This document shows, one piece after another, positions 42,437-51,686 of a stretch of 64,000 bases of DNA; position 1 is the stretch's first letter, and every line of letters begins with the position of its first letter. The notes beneath the pieces were generated by a model. That model was given only the letters and a program-made list of their open reading frames with translations, was not told the DNA's origin and made no database searches. Origin of the DNA: Acetobacter ascendens (GTDB taxonomy: Bacteria; Pseudomonadota; Alphaproteobacteria; Acetobacterales; Acetobacteraceae); contig NZ_CP015164.1 of NCBI RefSeq assembly GCF_001766235.1, positions 2,197,001-2,261,000 on the forward strand, read 5' to 3'. Position numbers and translations under genes: made by a program.

Positions 42437-44105
42437 TTAGAATGCAGCCTGCACACGGGCAGCCACAGAGTTCCCATCACGGCCAAGAATGTTATAGGCT
42501 TGGCTATTACGCGTTACGATAAAGTGGTTGAAATCCAGCATCACACGGAAGTGGCGGTTCGGATACCAGTTCACCCCACCGGACCATACCGTCTGGCGGC
42601 CACCGCGCACACTATTTGCCGTATCATCAAAATCAGCCACACTGTAACGGCCAGAAAGTTCCAGCGCACCCCAGTAACCGTGTGCAGGATCAAATTCATG
42701 TTCCACACCCGGAGCAGAGAAAGCACCTTCTTTTTCATTATACATACGGGGCTTGCCGAACAGCGTATAGTTAGCCGCGCCATAGTAACCCTCGAACGAC
42801 AGAGATGGCAGAGACTGCCCACCCTGCTGCTGATTACGGGTTACGCCGATATGGTAATATTCACCCTTCAGCACCAGCTTTTTCCAGCGGAAACCCAACT
42901 CCGGACCAGCAGACCATACGGAACCAATATTGCGTAGCGCGCCTGTGTTCAGCAATGCCGTTGTTGTCAGGTTAACTTCTGGCGCTTCCTTAAAGGTATA
43001 GGTGCGGCCATTGGTGCCATCATTCACCTTGAATGCGCTAATGGCAGAAAGCCCCAGATGCACGTCTATGTCTTTAGAAACATAGGGGCGGCCGGCAACA
43101 CGGAAGGTGCCACCTGTCTGGCTATCGCCAATGTTAGTATCTTTGGCGCGGTTACCAAATGTCTGACCGGTGAAATACCCTGCAATCCACCAGCGTTTTT
43201 CATAATGCAAGCCACCAACACTAAAGCGGGCATCGCCCGCAGCAATGTTACGCACGATATCCGTGATGGCAGGACGTTCCATCATTTCGAAATCGTTGGA
43301 GCTTTCGGAATCTTCTTCCGTCACACGCGGCTGGAAGTACCCTACCGTCAGAATAGTGTTGTGCAAGCCGGTATAGTTCAGGTTGGCTTCGTACAGACCA
43401 TCCGATCCATCCGCGCTGCCAGACCCGAAATCAGGCGTTATGTTTGCCACCCAGTCTTTATACCGAAAGGTAAACGGAATACGCAGGCGGCGTGCATTTT
43501 CTGTTAAGCTTGAGAAATCGCCCTTGGTTTCACCCCTTCGCGGAGACATGCCCATAAAGCCCCCAAAGTCTTCATGAAATGCCAGACCGATTGGACAGGC
43601 CATAAGCTCCATCTTCAGATGCAACTGTAAAGCGCCCTTTGGGGAAGCCAATGGTCATGCCCCCAACGTGCACGTTTTCATCCTGCTGCGTCGCTGCCTT
43701 GAAATCCTTCCATGATGTCGTCATGCCGCGGTCAGAAGGTGGCGTGCCAACACCGTTGTTCAGCAGAATATTTTTATGCGGTACCTGTTCACCAAACTTT
43801 ACGTTGGGGTCTACATCGTTATCAGCATATTTTTCGGGGAACTTATATCCGTTCTGTGCCGTTGTACGTGCAGTTCGGCGTGAAACAGGGCCTTTCTGCC
43901 GTGTTTCATTTTGAGCAATCTGAGATTTAAGATGTGTGATCTGCCCCATCATTTCACGCCGCATTTCAGCCATTTCGGCTTTCAGGGCGCGGATCTGGGC
44001 ATCATCTGAACTGGAAGCCTCGGCCACTGGGGCAATTCCAGACATCAAAATTGAAGCAAATGCAAAAGATGGAAGAAGCGGTGAACAACGACGCATCATG
44101 GCCAT
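42437..44105 (-). pseudogene. phosphate-selective porin (OprO/OprP type), frameshifted
   Basis: Two minus frames make one porin. The first (44105-43572) has a signal peptide, a coiled-coil trimerisation start (IRALKAEMAEMRREMMGQIT) and VGGMTIGFPKGRFTVASEDG. The second (to 42437) has IGLAFHEDFGGFMGM and the beta-barrel, ending in the outer-membrane signature VAARVQAAF. Dropping one A of the AA in CCAATC (plus-strand TT 43591-43592) would give SIGLAFHEDFGG in frame, so a single-base insertion explains the break. It lies after pstS with a PHO-box upstream. Confidence 0.88.
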
Positions 44106-44183
44106 TCCGAAACAGAAGAGGAGCGATGCGTGGTGAATAACTTTATTCCAACTTTTTGTGCGTGACGCTTAGATGATGGTTTC

Positions 44184-44201
44184 ATGACAGTTTCATGAAA
44201 A
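44184..44201 (-). promoter_or_regulatory. PHO box upstream of the porin
   Basis: On the minus strand TTTTCAT-GAAA-CTGTCAT is a direct repeat with 11-bp period; the second half is the consensus CTGTCAT. It lies about 80 bp before the porin start, a normal place for PhoB activation. Confidence 0.7.
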
Positions 44202-44226
44202 AAGCGGCCCGCAAAGGAGCCGCTTT
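44198..44226 (-). terminator. pstS terminator
   Basis: On the minus strand AAAGCGGC and GCCGCTTTTTT pair across a 10-base loop. The T-run overlaps the start of the porin PHO box. Confidence 0.85.
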
Positions 44227-44268
44227 CCATAATAAAATATATTATTGAAATAAGGGTATCTAAAAAAC

Positions 44269-45291
44269 TTATTTGCCAGTTTGCCATGCGGCCTGGATGC
44301 TATCCTTAACAGCTTTGGGCAACGGCACGTAATCGAGCTTTGCGGCAATGGAATCACCCTTAGCAAAATCCCACATAAAGAAGCGCTTTACAGCTTCATC
44401 ACGCGCAGGGTTACGTGCGGGCAGCGGCACCAGTACATAGGTAGCAGAAACAATGGGCCATGCCTGTGCACCAGAGGTGTTCAACAAATTAACAGAGAAA
44501 TGCGAAGCATTTTTCCAATCTGCTGCTTCTGCTGCCTGAGAGAAACTGGCCTGAGAGGCGGCAACAGCCTGACCAGAACCATTCTGGAGACGAATGGTGG
44601 TAAGATGGTTACGGCTGGCATAGGCATATTCCACATACCCTACACCACCTTCCGTGTTTTGCACGGTAGCGGATACGCCATCGTTCCCGCGTGCGCCTAA
44701 ACCGCCCGGCCAGCTGATGGATGTGCCTGCGCCATACTGATCATGCCAATTTTTGGAAGACTGATCGAGGTAAGATGTAAACACAAACGTTGTGCCAGAC
44801 CCATCTGCACGATGGATAGGTGCCACTGCCGTATCTGGCAGGGAAACACCCGGGTTAAGTGCAGCAATTTTTGGATCATTCCAACTGGTAATATCGCCGG
44901 AATAGATAGAAGCCAGCACATCACCACTCAGTACCAACACATCTGCTTTAATGTCCGGAATATTCACAACCGGCACAATCCCGCCCATAACGGTGGGGAA
45001 CTGAAAAAGATGTGCGCTTTCCAGCTTTTTGGCATCCATAGGTGCATCAGATGCCCCAAAATCCACCGTGCCTGCCAGAATCTGGTTCTGCCCGGCGCTG
45101 GAGCCTACAGTCTGATAATTTACATTAACACCTGTATCTGCTTTGGCGGCAGAGGCCCAAGCCTCATAAATCGGAGCAGCAAAACTGGATCCTGCACCAG
45201 TTACACTTTGTGCATGAGAAAAGGAGGGCACGGCTGCCAGCAGGCAGGCAACCGCAGCAGCACAGGTTTCAGACCGAAAAGAAAAACGCAT
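44269..45291 (-). CDS. pstS: phosphate ABC transporter substrate-binding protein PstS
   Basis: The 340-aa protein has a signal peptide (CAAAVACLLAAVPSFSHAQS), and phosphate-contact motifs VTGAGSSFAAPIYEAWASAA, TVDFGASDAPMDAKKLE and HRADGSGTTFVFTSYL. It binds inorganic phosphate in the periplasm for the PstCAB transporter. No pstC, pstA or pstB is next to it; it is followed instead by the porin, so uptake partners must be elsewhere. A PHO box lies 96 bp upstream. Confidence 0.96.
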   Translation of the reverse strand: MRFSFRSETCAAAVACLLAAVPSFSHAQSVTGAGSSFAAPIYEAWASAAKADTGVNVNYQTVGSSAGQNQILAGTVDFGASDAPMDAKKLESAHLFQFPTVMGGIVPVVNIPDIKADVLVLSGDVLASIYSGDITSWNDPKIAALNPGVSLPDTAVAPIHRADGSGTTFVFTSYLDQSSKNWHDQYGAGTSISWPGGLGARGNDGVSATVQNTEGGVGYVEYAYASRNHLTTIRLQNGSGQAVAASQASFSQAAEAADWKNASHFSVNLLNTSGAQAWPIVSATYVLVPLPARNPARDEAVKRFFMWDFAKGDSIAAKLDYVPLPKAVKDSIQAAWQTGK

Positions 45292-45376
45292 TTTGGGGAG
45301 TATCCCTAAGCATCAACATAAAACGGCACCAGTACATGCCGCTCCTGCTTCGTAAGGGAGTGGATGCAAAAATGGG

Positions 45377-46684
45377 TTACGTCTGCAAGACAGTTTGGTG
45401 ACAGTTTAATGAATGATCCGCCACCAACGGCAAAAGTGGCAGCCAGATATGGCAGGACGTGCCCTGCCCCACAGCACTTTCCACCACAAACCGTCCTCCA
45501 TGCCGGGTGATAATATGCTGTACAATAGCAAGCCCCAACCCACTGCCCTGCACAGCAGCCGCAGTTTTGGCTACGCGATAAAACCGTTCTGTTAAGCGAG
45601 CCAGATGCCGGGCTGGAATACCGGGGCCATTATCCGTTACACTCAGCACAATACCCGGTGCAGATGGCCAACGTTTATCGGCCTCTGCCTGCTGGCAGGT
45701 TATGGCAATAAATACAGGTGTACCGGACTTTGTTTTTTCTGAAACAAGACTGTATTTTATGGCATTTTCAACAAGATTGACCACAACCTGTAAAAGCTGT
45801 GTTTCATCCCCCGCAACTTGCCAATTCTTATTTTCTGGCGTCTGCACATCAACTTTAACAGGCAAACCGGCAGCCAGAAGATCTCCCTCTATCCGGCACT
45901 GATCAAACAGATCTAGCAAACGCACCACTTCACGCGGTTTTTGGTGTTCCTGCATTTGCACACGAGAAAGATAAAGCAAACTGTTCAGAAGGTTTTGCAT
46001 CCGCTTGGCCTGCTGGGCCATAATTTCTAAAAACTCTTTTTGTGCTAAAGGGTCATCCGCAGCAGGCCCTTGCAGGGTTTCTATAAACCCCAGCAAAGCA
46101 GCCAACGGTGTGCGTAGTTCGTGGCTGGCAAATGCCACAAAATCTGTGTGCTGGCGTTCAGCAACAACGGCATCTGTTTCATCATGCAAATCAACAAACA
46201 CCAATGTTGTTTGCGCATTGGGGGCTGTGTTTTCCCGGCGCATACTTATTGGCAATAATGCTGCGGGAAGGCTCTGTTTTTGCAAAACAGCCTGAACCAC
46301 CCGTAGCCGTGGAATATCTAGAATAACACGCACCCGGCCCGAAAGTGTATTTCCTGCTTTTTGCGCAAGCACCACATCCAATTTAGCCTGAAATGCCGGA
46401 TGGCGAACTATACTACCAAGGTCTCCATCAAACTGCTGTTCAGCCATTTTGGAAACCACACACAAGCCGCGTGTCTCATTTATCACCAACATGGCGGCTG
46501 GTAAGCAGGCCATAATCTGTTCCAGACAGGGCTGAGAAACTTCCTTACTGGGGCTGCGCCGTGCAAGAACAGGCACACGGCTTGCTGGAGCACGCATACG
46601 CCCAATCACCATGCCACCCAAAGTTGCCATGGCTGCACCAACCATGGCCCCTTCCCCCATTATCAGCCATGCTTGTGCAACCAT
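45377..46684 (-). CDS. phoR: phosphate regulon sensor kinase PhoR
   Basis: The 435-aa protein has one N-terminal membrane helix (GEGAMVGAAMATLGGMVIG), a PAS-like region, the H-box FASHELRTPLAALLGFIETL with the phosphorylated His, the N-box NLVENAIKYS, and G-boxes DNGPGIP and GSGLGLAIV. It senses phosphate limitation and phosphorylates PhoB. It follows phoB by 19 bp in one operon; it ends by overlapping the pstS PHO box. Confidence 0.95.
   Translation of the reverse strand: MVAQAWLIMGEGAMVGAAMATLGGMVIGRMRAPASRVPVLARRSPSKEVSQPCLEQIMACLPAAMLVINETRGLCVVSKMAEQQFDGDLGSIVRHPAFQAKLDVVLAQKAGNTLSGRVRVILDIPRLRVVQAVLQKQSLPAALLPISMRRENTAPNAQTTLVFVDLHDETDAVVAERQHTDFVAFASHELRTPLAALLGFIETLQGPAADDPLAQKEFLEIMAQQAKRMQNLLNSLLYLSRVQMQEHQKPREVVRLLDLFDQCRIEGDLLAAGLPVKVDVQTPENKNWQVAGDETQLLQVVVNLVENAIKYSLVSEKTKSGTPVFIAITCQQAEADKRWPSAPGIVLSVTDNGPGIPARHLARLTERFYRVAKTAAAVQGSGLGLAIVQHIITRHGGRFVVESAVGQGTSCHIWLPLLPLVADHSLNCHQTVLQT
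45387..45404 (-). promoter_or_regulatory. PHO box upstream of pstS
   Basis: On the minus strand CTGTCAC-CAAA-CTGTCTT is a near-perfect direct repeat of CTGTCAT with a 4-base spacer. It lies within the last codons of phoR and 96 bp before the pstS ATG. Confidence 0.8.
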
Positions 46685-46703
46685 GCCGAAAATTTACCCT
46701 GTT

Positions 46704-47393
46704 CTAGCCCTGTGGCAGATCCAGCGCATACCCTCTGGCCCGCACTGTACGGATAAGATCCTGCTCATCCCCTTCATTCAGGGTTTGCCGCAGGCGGCGG
46801 ATATGCACATCCACCGTGCGCAATTCTACAAAAGAACTGCGTTCCCAAGCATGTTTCAAAAGCTCCTCGCGCGAGAAAACTTTACCCGGATTGAGCATAA
46901 AGAATTCCAGCAAACGATATTCAGTTGGCCCCAGAGCCAGCAAACGCCCACTACGTTCTACCTTGTGGCTTACCCGATCCATTACCAACGTATCAAACCG
47001 CAAGGTTTTATCTGCTGGTGGCAAGCGGCGCAGCATGGCTTTTACGCGCGCAAACAGCGCCTCCATGCTGAAGGGTTTTACAAGATAATCATCCGCCCCT
47101 GTATCTAAACCGCGGATCGTATCTGTTTCTTCCCCTCGTGCGCTGAGCATCACAATTGGAAGTGTTGCTGTTTTGGGCTGTCCCCGTAGCTGGCGGCAAA
47201 CTTCCAGACCGGAAATACCCGGCAACATCCAGTCTAGCAGCAACAGATCAGGGCGTTTTTGGCGCACTTCTTCAAGTGCGGCTTCGCCATCCCCAACAAC
47301 GCGGACTGCATATCCCTGTTTTTCAAGATTGTAGCCGATAAGCCGGGAGAGTGCCGGATCATCCTCAACCACCAGAAGATCTGCCTTATTCAT
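46704..47393 (-). CDS. phoB: phosphate regulon response regulator PhoB
   Basis: The 229-aa OmpR-class regulator has a receiver domain (VVEDDPALSRLIGYNL; phospho-acceptor Asp in LLLLDWMLPG; Lys in YLVKPFSMEAL) and a winged-helix domain (ALGPTEYRLLEFFMLNPGKV; VDVHIRRLRQTLN). It activates genes with PHO boxes, three candidates of which are in this cluster, including one before itself. Confidence 0.96.
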   Translation of the reverse strand: MNKADLLVVEDDPALSRLIGYNLEKQGYAVRVVGDGEAALEEVRQKRPDLLLLDWMLPGISGLEVCRQLRGQPKTATLPIVMLSARGEETDTIRGLDTGADDYLVKPFSMEALFARVKAMLRRLPPADKTLRFDTLVMDRVSHKVERSGRLLALGPTEYRLLEFFMLNPGKVFSREELLKHAWERSSFVELRTVDVHIRRLRQTLNEGDEQDLIRTVRARGYALDLPQG

Positions 47394-47521
47394 GCTTTCC
47401 CTGCTTTTTGTAACATGACTGAAAGATAGGGGGTTCTCACAGCAAAAAACAACGTCTCGCTACCTCGCAAGAAAGAGATCATGCGTGAAAACCGCTTATA
47501 TATCGGGCAAAAAATACCCGT

Positions 47522-47539
47522 ATGAAAGTTTTGTGAAAC
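47522..47539 (-). promoter_or_regulatory. putative PHO box upstream of phoB
   Basis: On the minus strand GTTTCAC-AAAA-CTTTCAT, a degenerate CTGTCAT repeat with 11-bp period, lies 129 bp before the phoB ATG. It would give autoregulation. Confidence 0.5.
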
Positions 47540-47556
47540 CCTCATAAAGTTGCAAC

Positions 47557-47591
47557 AAAAAAAGGCCTTCCCTTATGGAGAAGGCCCTTTT
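47557..47591 (-). terminator. purA terminator
   Basis: On the minus strand GGGCCTTCTCC, ATAA, GGGAAGGCC is followed by TTTTTTT. It lies 25 bp after the purA stop. Confidence 0.92.
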
Positions 47592-47615
47592 GTTACAAAC
47601 GCGTTGCCTGCCAGA

Positions 47616-48905
47616 TCAATCTTCAAACGGATCACGCATCAGAATGGTATCATCACGGTCTGGGCTGGTGGAAAGCAGGGTAACAGGTGCACCCACCAGT
47701 TCTTCAATCCGGCGCACGTATTTAATAGCCTGTGCTGGTAGGTCTGCCCAGCGGCGTGCGCCGTGGGTGGTTTCCTTCCAGCCTTCCAGCGTTTCATAAA
47801 CCGGGCGCACGCGCTGCTGCGCTGCCGGAGCGGACGGGAAACGTTCAATCTTCTGCCCGTCCAGTTCATACCCCACGCAAATCCGGATTTCATCCAGACC
47901 ATCCAGCACGTCCAGCTTGGTCAGCGCCAAACCATTTACACCACCAACGCGCACGGCATGACGCACCAGCACGGAATCGAACCAGCCACAACGGCGCGGG
48001 CGGCCCGTGTTGGTACCAAATTCATGCCCACGTTCACCAAGGCGACGGCCTGTTTCATCATGTAGTTCTGTGGGGAACGGGCCTTCACCCACACGTGTGC
48101 AATACGCCTTGGCAATACCCAGAACAAAACCCGCAGCCGTTGGGCCCATACCTGAACCCGTACCAGCATTGGCAGCAACTGTGTTGGAGCTGGTAACAAA
48201 CGGATAGGTGCCGTGGTCCACATCCAGCATTACAGCCTGCGCACCTTCAAACAGGATACGGCGGCCTGCACGGCGGGCATCATCCAGAATGTCCCAAGTA
48301 GGAGCCATATAAGGCAGCACTTTAGGGGCAATATCTGTCAAGAACTTCAGAAGTTCTTCTTTGGTGAATACAGGTGCACCCAGCCCTGCCAGCAGAGTGT
48401 TGTGGTGTAGCAGCAGTTCATCCAGCTTCCAGTCCAGCGTTTCTGGCTCAGCCAGATCACACAGGCGGATAGCGCGGCGGGCCACTTTATCTTCATACGC
48501 AGGGCCAATACCACGGCCGGTGGTGCCAATTTTACGATCACCACGCGCAGCCTCACGCGCACGATCAAGCGCACCATGCACAGGCAGAATCAGCGGTGCG
48601 TTTTCTGCAATTTTGAGCGTATCAGGGGTAACTTCCAGCCCCTGTTCCTGAATACGGCCAATTTCTGCCAGTAGCGCCTGCGGGTCCACCACCACGCCAT
48701 TGCCAATAATGCCCAGCTTGTTATTCACCACGCCAGAAGGCAACAGGGAAAGCTTGTAAACCTGATTGCCGACAACCAGCGTGTGCCCGGCATTGTGCCC
48801 ACCCTGAAAGCGCACAACAATATCGGCCCGACTGGCAAGCCAATCTACGATTTTGCCTTTGCCTTCATCACCCCACTGGGCGCCAATCACGGTTACGTTG
48901 GACAT
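47616..48905 (-). CDS. purA: adenylosuccinate synthetase
   Basis: The 429-aa protein is standard Pur[20 protein letters not shown] (GTP P-loop with catalytic Asp), [11 protein letters not shown] (catalytic His), [20 protein letters not shown], and [19 protein letters not shown]. It joins IMP and aspartate using GTP on the way to AMP. It is downstream of hisZ as in many Alphaproteobacteria, although a small hairpin separates them. Confidence 0.98.
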   Translation of the reverse strand: MSNVTVIGAQWGDEGKGKIVDWLASRADIVVRFQGGHNAGHTLVVGNQVYKLSLLPSGVVNNKLGIIGNGVVVDPQALLAEIGRIQEQGLEVTPDTLKIAENAPLILPVHGALDRAREAARGDRKIGTTGRGIGPAYEDKVARRAIRLCDLAEPETLDWKLDELLLHHNTLLAGLGAPVFTKEELLKFLTDIAPKVLPYMAPTWDILDDARRAGRRILFEGAQAVMLDVDHGTYPFVTSSNTVAANAGTGSGMGPTAAGFVLGIAKAYCTRVGEGPFPTELHDETGRRLGERGHEFGTNTGRPRRCGWFDSVLVRHAVRVGGVNGLALTKLDVLDGLDEIRICVGYELDGQKIERFPSAPAAQQRVRPVYETLEGWKETTHGARRWADLPAQAIKYVRRIEELVGAPVTLLSTSPDRDDTILMRDPFED

Positions 48906-48947
48906 GGATGGTGTGCTCCTGAAAGAATCTTGCCGCTAACTGAAAGA

Positions 48948-48966
48948 GAAAAAGCCCCTTACGGGG
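48948..48966 (-). terminator. possible weak terminator between hisZ and purA
   Basis: On the minus strand CCCC-GTAA-GGGG is followed by CTTTTTC. The stem is only 4 bp, so it may reduce but not stop transcription into purA. Confidence 0.4.
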
Positions 48967-48970
48967 AAAA

Positions 48971-50119
48971 TCATGACAAGGCCGTGCAAACGGTGCCACG
49001 CAACACGTGGGTGCACCCTAAACGGCGCGCTTCAATCTCTGGCTCTGCGGTGAGAGAAGATGCCGCCAGCGTGGCGTAACCCTGCGTGCGCAGGCGCGCG
49101 GCTTCCCGCTTATCTGCCCCCGATGCCACATAAACACGTGGGCGTGCAGGTGTTGGCGGAATCATGCGGAACAGCACATCTGGCCGCAATGTCAGCCCGC
49201 AAGCGGGTTCATTATCATTGCACAGGTACCGGCCACCGCGCCCCAGCTCTTCCGAACGGCCAACAGCAAACAACGTAACGCATACACCTGTATGATATTT
49301 CCAGCCCCGAAACTCTACGGGGTCTACCGTCATACGCAGGTTGGGGCACTGCTCACGCAGAGCGGCCACCGTATCTACCAAACGGTCCAGAACAGCTCGC
49401 GCCTTGGGTGGAAGGGTAATTTCGGTCAACCGCGCTACTGCATGTTCGGCCAGACCTGTGGCTTCCAGCAATGCAATAAGCGTACTTGCCAACGGGCCAC
49501 CCTGTTCGGCCACCGCGGCGGAATCCTTACGGTCCAACGCACGCATAAGGGCGGCGCGCTGAGCTTCGGGCACTTTGCTTTCTTCCAGCAGGGCCGGAAT
49601 AAAGGGCGGCATGGTGAGATCGAAGGAAACATCCTTCACACCCAGACGCTCCAGAGCTTCCGCACCAACAGACATGACCTCTGCATCCGCCTCTGGCGAA
49701 TCCGGACCTATCAGTTCGATACCCGTTTGCATAATCTGGCGGCTGCTTTCTTCCGCCGCCACGGGGGACACCACAACACACACACCGGCGTAAGAAACAC
49801 GCAGCGGGCGCGGTGTGCTGGCCACACGCGTTGCCGCCATACGGGCAACCTGCGGCGTAATATCCGGGCGCAGCACCATCATGCGGCGGGTATCCGGGTC
49901 CATCACCCGAAAACTCTGTTCCGCAAGGGCCGCACCGGCACCTGCCAGATACGTGTCCTCAAACTCTATAAGAGGGGGCCGCACGCGGTCGTATCCGTGG
50001 GATGCAAACACGTCCATAAGCGTGGCAACGCCTTCTGCCTCGGTTCGGGCATCGGGCGTTAAAAAATCTACAAAGCCTGCGGGCAGCAGCGCCGGGCTGA
50101 AAGGCGGGTCTTCCGTCAT
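48971..50119 (-). CDS. hisZ: ATP phosphoribosyltransferase regulatory subunit HisZ
   Basis: The 382-aa protein is a HisRS-like paralogue without tRNA-binding domain: LLPAGFVDFLTPDARTEAEG, PPLIEFEDTYLAGAGAALAE, RPDITPQVARMAATR, and the class II motif YHTGVCVTLFAVGRSEELGR. It forms a complex with short HisG to catalyse the first histidine step. Start at 50119 is the first conserved Met; the longer frame to 50155 adds unrelated residues. Confidence 0.92.
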   Translation of the reverse strand: MTEDPPFSPALLPAGFVDFLTPDARTEAEGVATLMDVFASHGYDRVRPPLIEFEDTYLAGAGAALAEQSFRVMDPDTRRMMVLRPDITPQVARMAATRVASTPRPLRVSYAGVCVVVSPVAAEESSRQIMQTGIELIGPDSPEADAEVMSVGAEALERLGVKDVSFDLTMPPFIPALLEESKVPEAQRAALMRALDRKDSAAVAEQGGPLASTLIALLEATGLAEHAVARLTEITLPPKARAVLDRLVDTVAALREQCPNLRMTVDPVEFRGWKYHTGVCVTLFAVGRSEELGRGGRYLCNDNEPACGLTLRPDVLFRMIPPTPARPRVYVASGADKREAARLRTQGYATLAASSLTAEPEIEARRLGCTHVLRGTVCTALS

Positions 50120-50207
50120 GCTTCGGGCTATAGCACTGCATGGCGTGCCCGTCATGCCCGCAAAGGGGCACTTTTTGCGCTATATGCTTCTAACAGGTGT
50201 GGTTTTT

Positions 50208-51686
50208 TCAGCCATCTGCGTTGCCGGGCAGGGTTTCCCACCCTGTGCCAATAAAAGTCAGTACCCGGCGGCCCATGCCATCTGCACGCAATACAATTAG
50301 ATTCTGATCTTCCAACCATCCCAGCAGACGGCGCGCACGCCCTTTTGAAACCGTGCCATATACCTGTGCAATAGCGGCATCAGATGGGCATGGCTGCCGG
50401 GCCAAGGCGGCACGGGCCAGAAAAAGCCCCACGGCCTGCAAATCCTCCGGCAAGGTAGAGGCCAGAGCTTCGGCTTCCTGCCACTCGGGCTGGGTGGATG
50501 TTTCTTCATCCACACCGCTGCGGGCGGTAGCCAAGGCCCGGTTAAAGCGCCGCATATCCAGCGCATTCCGCCCCAACCCGGCAATACGACACCGCACCAG
50601 AAAATCCTGATACAAAACAGGTGCCGGACGAAAGGCGGCTTCCTCATCCTCCATCATGTCACGCAGGATGGCACGCATTCGGGCTTCACGCTCGGTTTGG
50701 GTTTCAGATGTTTCTTCTGGGGCTTCCTGTTCGGCTTGAGCTGCCTGTGCCTCACCATGTGCGGCAAGTTGGGTCAGCAGATCCGGTGGTGGCGGTGCGG
50801 GAACTTTACGTGGGCGTGCAGGCATATCCTGTACGGGCACGGGAGCCAGAATAAGATCATGCACCGGGGCTGGCGGCGGCTCAAACGGTGTGAGCACCGG
50901 CCCGGCAGAGCGGCTTTCTGTTTCCACCGTGCCAATACGCACCGGCGTTGGCCTGCGGCACAAGGCCGGGCCAAGCGCTACAAAAGTGCCACGCGCCAAA
51001 TCTCGGAACGATTCGGCCTGCCTGCGTTCCATCCCCAGCAGATCTGCCGCGCGGGACATATCAATATCCAGAAATGTGCGGCCCATTAAAAAGTTGGAAG
51101 CTTCTGCTGCCACGTTTTTGGCCAGCTTGGCCAAACGCTGCGTGGCAATAACCCCGGCCAGACCACGTTTACGGCCACGGCACATCAGGTTTGTCATGGC
51201 ACCGAGAGATGCACGCCGGGCCTCATCCGAAACCTCACCCGCTGCGGCAGGGGCAAAAAGCTGCGCTTCGTCCACCACCACCAGCACCGGATACCAGTAT
51301 TGGCGCGGCACCTCGAACATACCGCCCAAAAATGCGGCTGCCCAACGCATCTGCTGGTCTGCATCCAAACCTTCCAGATTCAGCACAACAGAAGCACGGT
51401 GCATACGCATACGCTCGCCCGCCGCATGCAGCGCCATTTCGGAATGGTCTGCACCATCAATCACCAGATGGCCGAATTTTTCCGCAAGGCTGACAAAATC
51501 CCCCTCCGGGTCAATAATCGCCTGCTGCACCATGCGGGCAGATTGCTCCAGCAACCGCCGAAGCAGGTGTGATTTACCAGACCCCGAATTGCCCTGCACC
51601 AGCAGGCGCGTAGCCAGAAGTTCGGCCAAATCTAATTGCGCCGGGCCACCCCCCGGCACTTCACCCATTATAATCATGCTGCTCAT
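50208..51686 (-). CDS. HerA-like DUF87 ATPase with C-terminal HTH-like region
   Basis: The 492-aa protein has Walker A LVQGNSGSGKSHLLRRLL, Walker B VLVVVDEAQLFAP, and the sensor segment GVIATQRLAKLAKN followed by the arginine-rich MCRGRKRGLAG, as in HerA/VirB4-like translocases. After a Pro/Ala/Glu linker (residues 280-345) the C-terminus (AQVYGTVSKGRARRLLGWLE) looks like a winged helix. It probably moves or processes DNA; the true role is unknown. Its stop/start overlaps the flavoprotein gene (ATGA). Confidence 0.8.
   Translation of the reverse strand: MSSMIIMGEVPGGGPAQLDLAELLATRLLVQGNSGSGKSHLLRRLLEQSARMVQQAIIDPEGDFVSLAEKFGHLVIDGADHSEMALHAAGERMRMHRASVVLNLEGLDADQQMRWAAAFLGGMFEVPRQYWYPVLVVVDEAQLFAPAAAGEVSDEARRASLGAMTNLMCRGRKRGLAGVIATQRLAKLAKNVAAEASNFLMGRTFLDIDMSRAADLLGMERRQAESFRDLARGTFVALGPALCRRPTPVRIGTVETESRSAGPVLTPFEPPPAPVHDLILAPVPVQDMPARPRKVPAPPPPDLLTQLAAHGEAQAAQAEQEAPEETSETQTEREARMRAILRDMMEDEEAAFRPAPVLYQDFLVRCRIAGLGRNALDMRRFNRALATARSGVDEETSTQPEWQEAEALASTLPEDLQAVGLFLARAALARQPCPSDAAIAQVYGTVSKGRARRLLGWLEDQNLIVLRADGMGRRVLTFIGTGWETLPGNADG

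Noticed and set aside
49292..50062. 256-codon plus-strand frame (and 54046-55017)
   Set aside because: Antisense to hisZ and trpB respectively; both sense genes are certain.
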